Of a stretch of DNA of 64,000 bases, positions 28,364-36,465 are shown one piece after another. The translations under genes and the position numbers were made by a program. The DNA is from Streptomyces lienomycini. Its GTDB lineage: Bacteria; Actinomycetota; Actinomycetes; Streptomycetales; Streptomycetaceae. Under the pieces are notes generated by a model. It was not told the DNA's origin. It did not search any database and was given only the letters and a program-made list of their open reading frames with translations. The stretch is taken from positions 7,799,970 to 7,863,969 of the forward strand of contig NZ_CP116257.1 of the NCBI RefSeq assembly GCF_027947595.1, written 5' to 3'. Positions within the stretch are counted from its first letter, which is position 1. Each line of letters opens with the position of its first letter.

Positions 28364-29842
28364 TCAGGTCTGTGCCATGTCCACGAAGCGCGAGTAGTGG
28401 CCCTGGAAGGCGACCGTGATCGTCGCCGTCGGACCGTTGCGGTGCTTGGCCACGATCAGGTCCGCCTCACCCGCGCGTGGCGACTCCTTCTCGTAGGCGT
28501 CCTCGCGGTGCAGCAGGATGACCATGTCGGCGTCCTGCTCGATCGAACCGGACTCACGCAGGTCGGAGACCATGGGTTTTTTGTCGGTGCGCTGTTCGGG
28601 GCCACGGTTCAGCTGGGAGAGCGCGATGACCGGGATCTCCAGCTCCTTCGCCAGGAGCTTGAGGTTGCGGGACATGTCCGAGACCTCCTGCTGTCGGCTC
28701 TCGGAGCGCTTGGAGCCGCCGGCCTGCATCAACTGGAGGTAGTCGATGACGACCAGTTTGAGGTCGTTGCGCTGCTTGAGGCGGCGGCACTTGGCGCGGA
28801 TCTCCATCATCGACAGGTTCGGGGAGTCGTCGATGTAGAGCGGGGCCGCCGACACGTCGGGCATCCGGCGGGCCAGTCGGGTCCAGTCGTCGTCCGTCAT
28901 CGTGCCCGACCGCATGTGGTGCAGCGCGACACGGGCCTCGGCGGACAGCAGACGCATCGCGATCTCGTTGCGCCCCATTTCGAGCGAGAAGATGACGCTT
29001 GGCAGATTGTTCTTGATGGAGGCGGCCCGCGCGAAGTCCAGCGCGAGCGTCGACTTGCCCATGGCGGGACGCGCGGCGATGACGATCATCTGCCCGGGGT
29101 GCAGGCCGTTGGTCAGCGAATCGAAGTCAGTGAACCCGGTCGGCACACCGGTCATCTCGCCGCTGCGCGACCCGATCGCCTCGATCTCGTCGAGCGCGCC
29201 CTCCATGATGTCGCCGAGCGGCAGGTAGTCCTCGCTGGTGCGCTGCTCGGTGACGGCGTAGATCTCGGCCTGGGCGCGGTTGACGATCTCGTCGACGTCG
29301 TCGTCGGCCGCGTATCCCATCTGGGTGATGCGTGTGCCCGCCTCCACCAGGCGGCGCAGCACCGCCCGCTCATGGACGATCTCCGCGTAGTAGGCGGCGT
29401 TCGCGGCCGTCGGAACGGTCTGTACCAGGGTGTGCAGATACGAGGCGCCGCCGACCTTGTTGATCTCGCCGCGCTTGGTCAGTTCCGCGGCGATCGTGAT
29501 GGGGTCGGCCGGCTCACCCTTGGCGTAGACATCGAGGATGGCCTGGTAGACCGTCTCGTGGGCCGGCTTGTAGAAGTCGTGGCCCTTGAGGATCTCGACG
29601 ACGTCGGCGATGGCGTCCTTGGACAGGAGCATGCCACCGAGAACAGACTGCTCGGCATCGAGGTCCTGGGGCGGTACCCGTTCGAAGGTCGGGCCGCCAC
29701 CGTCCCACGCACCGTTGTCCGAGCCGCGCTCGTGCTGCTCGCCGCGCGTGCGGTCCCCGTCACCGCGGCGGCGGGAGGCGGGCAGACGATCGCTGGGGCC
29801 GCTGTCGGCCCACGGGTCGTCCAAGGGTTCGGAAATGCTCAC
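28364..29842 (-). CDS. dnaB: Replicative DNA helicase DnaB
   Basis: 492 residues from GTG 29842 (GGAGGAGG 7 bases upstream). A disordered N-terminus of about 55 residues precedes the N-terminal collar (PPQDLDAEQSVLGGMLLSKDAIADV). The RecA-like helicase core follows, with Walker A ARPAMGKST, FSLEMGRNEIAMRLLSAEA, and the DYLQLM Walker B. It unwinds the fork at replication. No intein is present, unlike some actinobacterial DnaB proteins. The upstream gap carries a DnaA-box cluster. Confidence 0.97.
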   Translation of the reverse strand: MSISEPLDDPWADSGPSDRLPASRRRGDGDRTRGEQHERGSDNGAWDGGGPTFERVPPQDLDAEQSVLGGMLLSKDAIADVVEILKGHDFYKPAHETVYQAILDVYAKGEPADPITIAAELTKRGEINKVGGASYLHTLVQTVPTAANAAYYAEIVHERAVLRRLVEAGTRITQMGYAADDDVDEIVNRAQAEIYAVTEQRTSEDYLPLGDIMEGALDEIEAIGSRSGEMTGVPTGFTDFDSLTNGLHPGQMIVIAARPAMGKSTLALDFARAASIKNNLPSVIFSLEMGRNEIAMRLLSAEARVALHHMRSGTMTDDDWTRLARRMPDVSAAPLYIDDSPNLSMMEIRAKCRRLKQRNDLKLVVIDYLQLMQAGGSKRSESRQQEVSDMSRNLKLLAKELEIPVIALSQLNRGPEQRTDKKPMVSDLRESGSIEQDADMVILLHREDAYEKESPRAGEADLIVAKHRNGPTATITVAFQGHYSRFVDMAQT

Positions 29843-30024
29843 CGAGCCACCTCCTCCCGTCCGCCGAGCGGACCTCGCCGTGCCCCTCATTTCTACGGCA
29901 CGGCACTGACAAATAAGACGCCCAACTCCGGTTCTGACGCGTCGGTTTTGTGACGGTTCACGAGTCGGCGGACGCAGGGGGCGCCGGATAACCGTAGGCC
30001 CGTGGGCACCGTCAGCCAATCTGG

Positions 30025-30068
30025 TTATCCACAGGCCATGTGGACGACGGGCCAGATGCTGTGGAGAA
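30025..30068. promoter_or_regulatory. DnaA-box cluster upstream of dnaB
   Basis: Three boxes in 44 bp: TTATCCACA on plus (30025-30033), and on minus TCGTCCACA (30039-30047) and TTCTCCACA (30060-30068). A fourth, TCGTCCACA on minus, is at 30279-30287. The first is the perfect general consensus; the others fit (T/C)(T/C)(G/A/C)TCCACA. Confidence 0.65.
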
Positions 30069-30288
30069 CCTCGCCAAACCTGTGCACGACCCGGTGGACA
30101 GCCCTGTGAACAAGCCCGCAGCCCAGCGCAAGGAGCCGCCCTGAGCTGCGCCTTTGCCATCCACGGCCTGTGCAGGAGAAAAACTTGCCCACTCGGATCA
30201 AGATCACTTCGAACTGTGCCCAGAAGTACACGGGGCGAGACGGCGAGTAAGGGTCTGGAAAGCGTTGCGTCTCTTACCTGTGGACGAT

Positions 30289-30294
30289 TAGATT
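30289..30294 (+). promoter_or_regulatory. Leaderless-type -10 before the MATE gene
   Basis: TAGATT ends 7 bp before ATG 30302 and there is no ribosome-binding site. It abuts the fourth DnaA-like box at 30279-30287. Confidence 0.55.
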
Positions 30295-30301
30295 GGTGCT
30301 C

Positions 30302-31639
30302 ATGACACAGGCCCCCGCGCGTACCCGGACCGCCCGGCGCCGGCACGACCGAGAGATCGTCGCTCTGGCAGTTCCGGCCTTCGGCGCGCTCGTCGCCGAG
30401 CCCCTCTTCGTCATGGCCGACAGTGCCATCGTCGGCCATCTCGGAACCGCTCAGCTCGCCGGACTCGGCATCGCCTCGGCCCTGCTCACCACCGCCGTCA
30501 GCGTCTTCGTCTTCCTCGCCTACGCCACCACGGCGGCCGTCTCCCGCCGTGTCGGCGCGGGCGACCTGCAGGCAGCGATCCGTCAGGGCATGGACGGCAT
30601 CTGGCTGGCGCTGCTGCTCGGCGCCGCCGTCATCGCGGTGGTCCTGCCCACCGCCCCGTCGCTCGTGGAATTGTTCGGCGCCTCTGAGACCGCGGCCCCC
30701 TATGCCGTCACCTACCTGCGCATCTCCTCGCTCGGCATCCCCGCCATGCTCGTCGTGCTGGCGTCGACCGGCGTCCTGAGGGGACTGCAGAACACCCGGA
30801 CACCGCTCTACGTGGCCGTGGCCGGCTTCATCGCCAACGCCGTCCTCAACGTCGCGCTCGTCTACGGCGCCGGGCTCGGCATCGCGGGATCCGCCTGGGG
30901 CACCGTCATCGCTCAGTGCGGCATGGCCGCGGTCTACCTGTGGGTGGTCGTCCGCGGGGCACGACGACACGGCGCCTCCCTGCGCCCGGACCTGGCCGGC
31001 ATCAGGAATTCCGCCCAGGCCGGGATGCCGCTGCTCGTGCGTACGCTTTCCCTGCGGGCGATTCTCATGATCGCCACGGCCGTGGCGGCCCGCCTCGGCG
31101 ATGCCGACATCGCGGCACATCAGATCGTCCTGTCCCTGTGGAGCCTGCTCGCCTTCGCGCTCGATGCCATCGCCATCGCCGGACAGGCCATCATCGGACG
31201 CTATCTGGGAGCCGGTGACGCCCAGGGCGCACGCGACGCCTGTCGCAGAATGGTGGAGTGGGGCGTGGCGGTCGGCGTCGTACTCGGCCTGCTCGTCGTA
31301 CTGTCCCGCCCGGCGTTCCTGCCCCTGTTCACCGGTGACTCCGCGGTCAAGGACACCGCGCTGCCCGCGCTGGTGATCGTGGCGGTCGCACAGCCGATCT
31401 GCGGAGTGGTCTACGTCCTGGACGGTGTCCTCATGGGTGCGGGTGACGGCCCGTACCTTGCCTGGGCCATGCTGCTGACCCTGGCGGTCTTCACCCCCGC
31501 GGCCCTTCTCGTCCCCACGCTCGGTGGCGGGCTCACCGCCCTGTGGGCGGCCATGACGCTGATGATGGCGATGCGTCTGGTGACACTGTGGCTGCGTACG
31601 CGATCGGGGCGTTGGATCGTCACAGGGGCCACGCGCTGA
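30302..31639 (+). CDS. MATE-family efflux transporter (DinF-like)
   Basis: 445 residues and 12 membrane segments in two six-helix halves: IVALAVPAFGALVAEPLFVMADSAIVGHLGTAQLAGLGIAS begins the first, and the second starts around NSAQAGMPLLVRTLSLRAILMIATAVAARLGDADIAAHQI. This is the DinF branch of the MATE exporters, using Na+ or H+ gradients. Substrate unknown. ATG 30302 fits a leaderless transcript; GTG 30296 is possible. Confidence 0.93.
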   Translation: MTQAPARTRTARRRHDREIVALAVPAFGALVAEPLFVMADSAIVGHLGTAQLAGLGIASALLTTAVSVFVFLAYATTAAVSRRVGAGDLQAAIRQGMDGIWLALLLGAAVIAVVLPTAPSLVELFGASETAAPYAVTYLRISSLGIPAMLVVLASTGVLRGLQNTRTPLYVAVAGFIANAVLNVALVYGAGLGIAGSAWGTVIAQCGMAAVYLWVVVRGARRHGASLRPDLAGIRNSAQAGMPLLVRTLSLRAILMIATAVAARLGDADIAAHQIVLSLWSLLAFALDAIAIAGQAIIGRYLGAGDAQGARDACRRMVEWGVAVGVVLGLLVVLSRPAFLPLFTGDSAVKDTALPALVIVAVAQPICGVVYVLDGVLMGAGDGPYLAWAMLLTLAVFTPAALLVPTLGGGLTALWAAMTLMMAMRLVTLWLRTRSGRWIVTGATR

Positions 31640-31641
31640 CC

Positions 31642-31655
31642 GTTTCACGTGAAAC
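31642..31655. other. parS: parS site after the MATE gene
   Basis: Perfect GTTTCACGTGAAAC, 2 bp past the MATE stop and 23 bp before a bidirectional terminator. Confidence 0.95.
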
Positions 31656-31678
31656 ACGTCGTTTCAACGCGCAAGGAG

Positions 31679-31718
31679 GAAGGGGCCGCACCCTCCGGTC
31701 AGAGGGTGCGGCCCCTTC
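31679..31718. terminator. Bidirectional terminator between MATE gene and rplI
   Basis: A perfect 17-bp stem (31679-31695 with 31702-31718) with a 6-nt loop. It is A-flanked on one side and T-flanked on the other, so it serves both convergent genes. Confidence 0.92.
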
Positions 31719-31742
31719 TCATCGCTTCAGCGAGAGCGAGGC

Positions 31743-32189
31743 TCAGGCAGCGACAACCTCGATGCTGACCTTGGCGTCAACCTCGGGGTGCAGACGCACG
31801 GACGTCTCGTGGGCGCCCAGGGTCTTGATCGGCGAGCCCAGTTCGATGCGGCGCTTGTCGACCTCGGGGCCACCGGCAGCCTTGATCGCCGAAGCGACGT
31901 CGGCCGGGGTGACGGAGCCGAAGAGACGGCCGGCGTCGCCGGAGCGGACGGCCAGACGGACCTTCACGCCCTCGAGCTGGGCCTTCACCTGGTTGGCCTG
32001 CTCGATGGTCTGGATCTCGTGGATCTTGCGAGCGCGACGGATCTGCTCGACGTCCTTCTCGCCACCCTTGGTCCAGCGGATCGCGAACTTCCGCGGGATC
32101 AGGTAGTTGCGAGCGTAACCGTCCTTGACGTCGACGACGTCGCCCGCGGCACCGAGGCCGGAGACCTCGTGGGTGAGGATGATCTTCAT
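31743..32189 (-). CDS. rplI: Ribosomal protein bL9
   Basis: 148 residues, the standard length. The N-terminal 23S-binding lobe [32 protein letters not shown] is diagnostic, followed by the long connecting helix and the C-terminal domain ([16 protein letters not shown]). Last gene of rpsF-ssb-rpsR-rplI, 18 bp after rpsR. Confidence 0.98.
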
Positions 32190-32207
32190 GTTTCGGTCAC
32201 CCTTCCC

Positions 32208-32444
32208 TTATCGCGCGGTGGAGGTGTAGGGCAGCAGCGCCATCTCACGGCTGTTCTTCACTGCCGTGGCGACGTCACGCTGGTGCTGGGTGCAGTTGCC
32301 GGTCACGCGGCGGGCACGGATCTTGCCACGGTCGGAAATGAACTTCCGCAGCATGTTCGTGTCCTTGTAGTCCACGTACGTGACCTTGTCCTTGCAGAAT
32401 GCGCAGACCTTCTTCTTCGGCTTGCGCACAGGCGGCTTAGCCAT
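32208..32444 (-). CDS. rpsR: Ribosomal protein bS18, cysteine-containing form
   Basis: 78 residues of S18 ([39 protein letters not shown]). CAFC plus a later Cys mark the zinc-binding (C+) form. Streptomyces also have a cysteine-free, zinc-starvation S18 elsewhere. It lies between ssb and rplI in the usual operon. Confidence 0.98.
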   Translation of the reverse strand: MAKPPVRKPKKKVCAFCKDKVTYVDYKDTNMLRKFISDRGKIRARRVTGNCTQHQRDVATAVKNSREMALLPYTSTAR

Positions 32445-32490
32445 GATGTTTCTCCTGTGTGATCAAGAAGTGTGGGTAGAGCCCGCCCGC

Positions 32491-33090
32491 CTAGAAGGGG
32501 GGCTCGTCCGAGTAGCCGCCACCGCCGCCGGAGCCGCCGCCCCAGCCGCCGCCACCCTGGCCGCCACCGCCCTGCTGGCCACCGGCGGGAGCGCCGCCGG
32601 TCGCCCAGGGGTCGTCGGCCGGAGCGCCGCCGCCCTGCTGACCGCCGCCGGAGCCGCCGCCCCAGCCGCCGCCACCCTGGCCGCCACCGCCGCCGTAACC
32701 GCCCTGGCCTCCGCCGCGGCCCTGGCCCGAGGTCTTGGTGACCTTGGCCGTGGCGCTGCGCAGGCTGGCGCCGACCTCGTCGACATCCAGCTCGTAGACC
32801 GTGCGCTTGACGCCCTCACGGTCCTCGTAGGACCGCTGCTTCAGCCGGCCCTGCACGATGACGCGCATGCCTCGCTGGAGCGACTCGGCGACGTTCTCCG
32901 CCGCCTGACGCCAGACCGAGCAGGTGAGGAAGAGGCTCTCGCCGTCCTTCCACTCGTTCGTCTGGCGGTCGAAGGTGCGGGGGGTCGACGCGACGCGGAA
33001 CTTCGCGACGGCCGCACCGGACGGGGTGAAGCGCAGCTCGGGGTCGTCGACAAGATTGCCGACGACCGTGATGACGGTCTCGCCTGCCAT
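32491..33090 (-). CDS. ssb: Single-stranded DNA-binding protein
   Basis: 199 residues. The OB fold fills about 1-115 ([38 protein letters not shown], then [17 protein letters not shown]). A Gly/Gln-rich linker of repeated [12 protein letters not shown] follows, and the tail is the acidic tip SDEPPF that docks replication and repair partners. The G-rich linker gives a DNA-level repeat near 32510-32710. Placement after rpsF fits the replication-linked SsbA. Confidence 0.97.
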   Translation of the reverse strand: MAGETVITVVGNLVDDPELRFTPSGAAVAKFRVASTPRTFDRQTNEWKDGESLFLTCSVWRQAAENVAESLQRGMRVIVQGRLKQRSYEDREGVKRTVYELDVDEVGASLRSATAKVTKTSGQGRGGGQGGYGGGGGQGGGGWGGGSGGGQQGGGAPADDPWATGGAPAGGQQGGGGQGGGGWGGGSGGGGGYSDEPPF

Positions 33091-33170
33091 GGGGTACCTC
33101 TCGGCGGGTTTGCTGCTCTGGCTGCTTGGTTGCTGCTACTCGAATCCCGGGACCAGCTGAGCGGGAAGGC

Positions 33171-33461
33171 TCAGTGCATCTCGGGACGGAGGACCTTGGT
33201 CCGGAGGACCGACTCGTTCAGGTTCATCTGGCGGTCGAGCTCCTTGACGACCGCAGGCTCGGCCTGCAGGTCGATGACCGAGTAGATGCCCTCGGGCTTC
33301 TTCTTGATCTCGTACGAGAGACGACGACGGCCCCAGGTGTCGACCTTCTCGACCTTTCCGCCGCCGTCACGGACGACAGAGAGGAAGTTCTCGATCAGCG
33401 GGGAGACAGAGCGCTCCTCGAGATCGGGGTCGAGGATGACCATCACCTCGTAGTGACGCAT
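33171..33461 (-). CDS. rpsF: Ribosomal protein bS6
   Basis: 96 residues, [19 protein letters not shown] at the start and [21 protein letters not shown] at the end. ATG 33461 is fixed by a strong AAAGGAGGTGGG site about 8-9 bases upstream; a longer frame upstream is not needed. First gene of the rpsF-ssb-rpsR-rplI operon. Confidence 0.97.
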   Translation of the reverse strand: MRHYEVMVILDPDLEERSVSPLIENFLSVVRDGGGKVEKVDTWGRRRLSYEIKKKPEGIYSVIDLQAEPAVVKELDRQMNLNESVLRTKVLRPEMH

Positions 33462-33736
33462 GTGGAACCCACCTCCTTTGGACTCAGCGGCCACGGTCGT
33501 TCCGTGGCAGGAGGGTTGCGATGCGTTCGCACCGGCATCAACGAGTTAACCAGGACCCACTGACAATCGGGTCTCCTCCGAGGAGGCGACCCGGTCGTGG
33601 CCGGCAACAGACACCGGTGCGGAAGGTACAGCGTACCCGGCTGTCGGCCTGCGGTTGAAATCCGGCCCCGAGGGGACACAATCGGTAGTCAGGGATGTGA
33701 GGGCGAAAACACACCGCCTTCGGCAGGAGGTTCTCC

Positions 33737-34042
33737 ATGGCACAGATCATGCGACCCGCCAAGCCCCGGACCGGCTTGCTGGCCACCGACGGCAGACGCC
33801 ACCCCCTCCAGGACACCCTGCTGGCCGCGACCCTGGTCCTGGGCGTGCTCGCCCTCGCCACCGCGAGTTTCCGGGGGCTGCACGTCCTGACCTCGTGGGC
33901 GGGACTGATCGGTGTCCTGACCGGCGGATACGGACAGTACGTCTCCGAGACGACGCGGGAGCGGTTCGGCCTGGTGCTGGGTCTCGGTGCCTCCGCGCTC
34001 GGTCTCTTCTTCGGCATCTACCACGGTGGGCTCTTCGGCTGA
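33737..34042 (+). CDS. Small hypothetical membrane protein
   Basis: 101 residues with three hydrophobic segments (LAATLVLGVLALATA, VLTSWAGLIGVLTGGYGQYV, FGLVLGLGASALGLFFGIYHGGLF). ATG 33737 has AGGAGG six bases upstream. I recognise it only as a conserved Streptomyces protein next to femX; function unknown. Confidence 0.8.
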   Translation: MAQIMRPAKPRTGLLATDGRRHPLQDTLLAATLVLGVLALATASFRGLHVLTSWAGLIGVLTGGYGQYVSETTRERFGLVLGLGASALGLFFGIYHGGLFG

Positions 34043-34180
34043 GCTCCGCAGCCGTCCGCCCGCCGGACAACGTCCTTCCAGCCGTACGCCGGACGGGGCG
34101 CTCACAGGGCGCAGTAGGCTTCGCGCGAGAGCCGGAGCCCCTGTACCCATGGGGACACACCAGCCCGAGGAGCGCCCCGA

Positions 34181-35302
34181 ATGACCCTGACCCTGAGGAC
34201 CATCAGTCGCGAGCAGCATCTGGCGTACATCCAGAGCCTGCCCGCGGCGAGTCACATGCAGGTCCCGGCATGGGCCGACGTCAAGGCGGAATGGCGCTCG
34301 GAGAACCTCGGCTGGTTCGACGACCGGACCGGTGAACTGGTGGGTGCGGGTCTCGTCCTCTACCGGCAGCTGCCCAAGATCAAGCGGTATCTCGCCTACC
34401 TTCCCGAGGGCCCGGTCATCAACTGGTTCGCGCCGAACCTGCAGGACTGGATGGAGCCGATGCTGGCGCACCTCAAGCAGCAGGGCGCCTTCTCCGTGAA
34501 GATGGGCCCACCGGTGATCATCCGGCGCTGGGACGCGACGTCCATCAAGAAGGGCATCCAGGACCCCGACGTCAAGCGTCTGCGGGACATAGAGGCGGAC
34601 CACATCGAGCCGCGCGCCTTCGAGGTGGCCGACAAGCTGCGCCGCATGGGCTGGCAGCAGGGCGAGGACGGCGGCGCCGGCTTCGGCGACGTACAGCCCC
34701 GCTACGTCTTCCAGGTGCCGCTCGCCAACCGCTCGCTGGAGGAGGTCCACAAGAACTTCAACCAGCTGTGGCGCCGCAACATCAAGAAGGCCGAGAAGGC
34801 CGGCGTCGAGGTCGTCCAGGGCGGCTACCACGACCTCGAGGAGTGGCAGCGCCTGTACGAGATCACCGCCGTGCGCGACCACTTCCGGCCGCGCCCCCTG
34901 TCGTACTTCCAGCGCATGTGGGCCGCCCTCAACAACGAGGACCCCAACCGCATGCGGCTGTACTTCGCACGGCACAACGGGGTGAACCTGTCGGCGGCGA
35001 CCATGCTGGTCGTCGGCGGGCACGTCTGGTACTCCTACGGCGCCTCCGACAACATCGGCCGCGAGGTCCGGCCGTCGAACGCCATGCAGTGGGCCATGCT
35101 CCGTGACTCCTACGCCCTGGGGGCCACCGTCTACGACCTGCGTGGCATTTCCGACTCGCTGGACGAGAGCGACCACCTCTTCGGTCTGATCCAGTTCAAG
35201 GTGGGTACGGGCGGTCAGGCGGCCGAGTACCTCGGCGAGTGGGACTTCCCGTTGAACAAGCTGCTCCACAAGGCGCTCGACATCTACATGTCGCGCCGCT
35301 GA
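34181..35302 (+). CDS. femX: FemX peptidyltransferase (FemABX family)
   Basis: 373 residues of the FemABX fold, two GNAT-like halves: HMQVPAWADVKAEWRSENLGWFDD, YLPEGPVINWFAPNLQDWMEPMLAHLKQQGAFSVKMGPPV, LWRRNIKKAEKAGVEVVQG, and VYDLRGISDSLDESDHLFGLIQFKVGTGG near the end. By family it adds the first residue of the peptidoglycan cross-bridge from aminoacyl-tRNA. In S. coelicolor the FemX at this locus adds glycine to lipid II. Followed 64 bp later by an alanine-racemase-like gene on the same strand. Confidence 0.93.
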   Translation: MTLTLRTISREQHLAYIQSLPAASHMQVPAWADVKAEWRSENLGWFDDRTGELVGAGLVLYRQLPKIKRYLAYLPEGPVINWFAPNLQDWMEPMLAHLKQQGAFSVKMGPPVIIRRWDATSIKKGIQDPDVKRLRDIEADHIEPRAFEVADKLRRMGWQQGEDGGAGFGDVQPRYVFQVPLANRSLEEVHKNFNQLWRRNIKKAEKAGVEVVQGGYHDLEEWQRLYEITAVRDHFRPRPLSYFQRMWAALNNEDPNRMRLYFARHNGVNLSAATMLVVGGHVWYSYGASDNIGREVRPSNAMQWAMLRDSYALGATVYDLRGISDSLDESDHLFGLIQFKVGTGGQAAEYLGEWDFPLNKLLHKALDIYMSRR

Positions 35303-35366
35303 CCGCACCTCGGCCCATCCCCAATCCGCACCTCTGACAGCCACGAGAAAGGTTCCAGGTCCGGCC

Positions 35367-36398
35367 ATGGCGCTCACGCTCTACGTCGACACCGCGCGCT
35401 GGCGGGCGCACCACAAGCACGTGCAGGAGCAGTTTCCCGGGCTGGTCCCGGTCTGCAAGGGCAACGGCTACGGATTCGGGCACGAGCGGCTGGCGGAGGA
35501 GGCCACGCGGCTGGGCTCGGACGTACTGGCCGTAGGCACCACCTACGAGGCCGCCCGGATCAAAGACTTCTTCGGCGGTGACCTGCTGGTCCTCACGCCG
35601 TACCGTCGCGGTGAGGAGCCCGTTCCGCTGCCCGACCGCGTCGTGCGCTCGGTGTCGTCCATCGACGGCGTGTACGGACTCGTGGGCGCGCGTGTGGTCA
35701 TCGAGGTGATGTCCTCGATGAAGCGGCACGGCATCAGCGAGCAGGACCTGCCGCAGCTGCACGCCGCCATAGAGAACGTCCGGCTGGAGGGTTTCGCCAT
35801 CCACCTGCCGCTGGACCGTACCGACGGCTCGGACGCCGTCGAAGAGGTCATCGGCTGGATGGACCGGCTGCGTGCCGCCCGGCTGCCGCTGCACACCATG
35901 TTCGTCAGCCACCTCAAGGCCGATGAACTGGCCCGGCTCCAGCAGCAGTTCCCGCAGACCCGTTTCCGCGCCCGGATCGGTACCCGGCTGTGGCTGGGTG
36001 ACCACGACGCCACCGAGTACCGCGGCGCGGTCCTGGACGTCACGCGTGTCGCCAAGGGCGAGCGTTTCGGCTACCGGCAGCAGAGGGCGGCTTCCGACGG
36101 CTTCCTGGTGGTCGTGGCGGGCGGAACGTCGCACGGGGTGGGTCTGGAGGCCCCCAAGGCGCTGCACGGCGTCATGCCGCGCGCCAAGGGCGTCGCACGG
36201 GCCGGCCTCGCCACGGTCAACCGGAACCTCTCGCCGTTCGTCTGGAGCGGCAAGCAGCGCTGGTTCGCGGAGCCGCCGCACATGCAGGTGTCGATCCTGT
36301 TCGTTCCCTCGGACGCGTCGGAACCCAAGGTGGGTGACGAGCTGGTCGCCCATCTGCGGCACACCACCACCCAGTTCGATCGCATTCTCGACCGCTGA
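35367..36398 (+). CDS. Alanine-racemase-like PLP protein
   Basis: 343 residues. The N-terminal barrel shows the PLP-lysine motif as VCKGNGYGFG (canonical VKADAYG) and a downstream KADELARLQQQFP. The C-terminal part has KGERFGYRQQR in place of the usual GYGRTW, then VVVVAGGTSHGVG. It is shorter and more divergent than the housekeeping alanine racemase, so it may racemise another residue or be structural. Placement after femX suggests a cell-wall role; this is inference. Confidence 0.8.
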   Translation: MALTLYVDTARWRAHHKHVQEQFPGLVPVCKGNGYGFGHERLAEEATRLGSDVLAVGTTYEAARIKDFFGGDLLVLTPYRRGEEPVPLPDRVVRSVSSIDGVYGLVGARVVIEVMSSMKRHGISEQDLPQLHAAIENVRLEGFAIHLPLDRTDGSDAVEEVIGWMDRLRAARLPLHTMFVSHLKADELARLQQQFPQTRFRARIGTRLWLGDHDATEYRGAVLDVTRVAKGERFGYRQQRAASDGFLVVVAGGTSHGVGLEAPKALHGVMPRAKGVARAGLATVNRNLSPFVWSGKQRWFAEPPHMQVSILFVPSDASEPKVGDELVAHLRHTTTQFDRILDR

Positions 36399-36420
36399 CG
36401 AGCAGGCCGTACCGAAGAAA

Positions 36421-36451
36421 GGGCCGTACACGGCGTCTTCGTGTACGGCCC
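36421..36451. terminator. Bidirectional terminator
   Basis: A perfect 11-bp stem (36421-36431 with 36441-36451) between the convergent racemase-like and GT87-like genes. GAAGAAA precedes it and CTCTCCTG follows. Confidence 0.85.
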
Positions 36452-36465
36452 TCTCCTGTGTTCGC

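Larger units (their letters stand above)
29843..30301. other. 459-bp gap upstream of dnaB with DnaA-box cluster
   Basis: No gene is supported. The stretch is rich in TGTGGA/TCCACA words: four fit the Streptomyces DnaA-box pattern, and others (GGTGGACAG, CCTGTGAACA, CCTGTGCAC) are near misses. It must hold the divergent promoters of dnaB and the MATE gene. Confidence 0.6.

Noticed and set aside
28364..31657. A 1097-codon minus-strand reading frame covering dnaB and the region antisense to the MATE gene
   Set aside because: Only the dnaB part (from GTG 29842) has protein features; the upstream part is low-complexity and antisense to a clear MATE gene.
31658..31667. GTCGTTTCAACG after the parS at 31642 as a second parS
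   Set aside because: Only the left half resembles the motif; the right half is lost.
32510..32710. Dense repeat block that could be a CRISPR or minisatellite
   Set aside because: It encodes the Gly/Gln-rich linker of SSB; repeats are codon-level and lack unique spacers.
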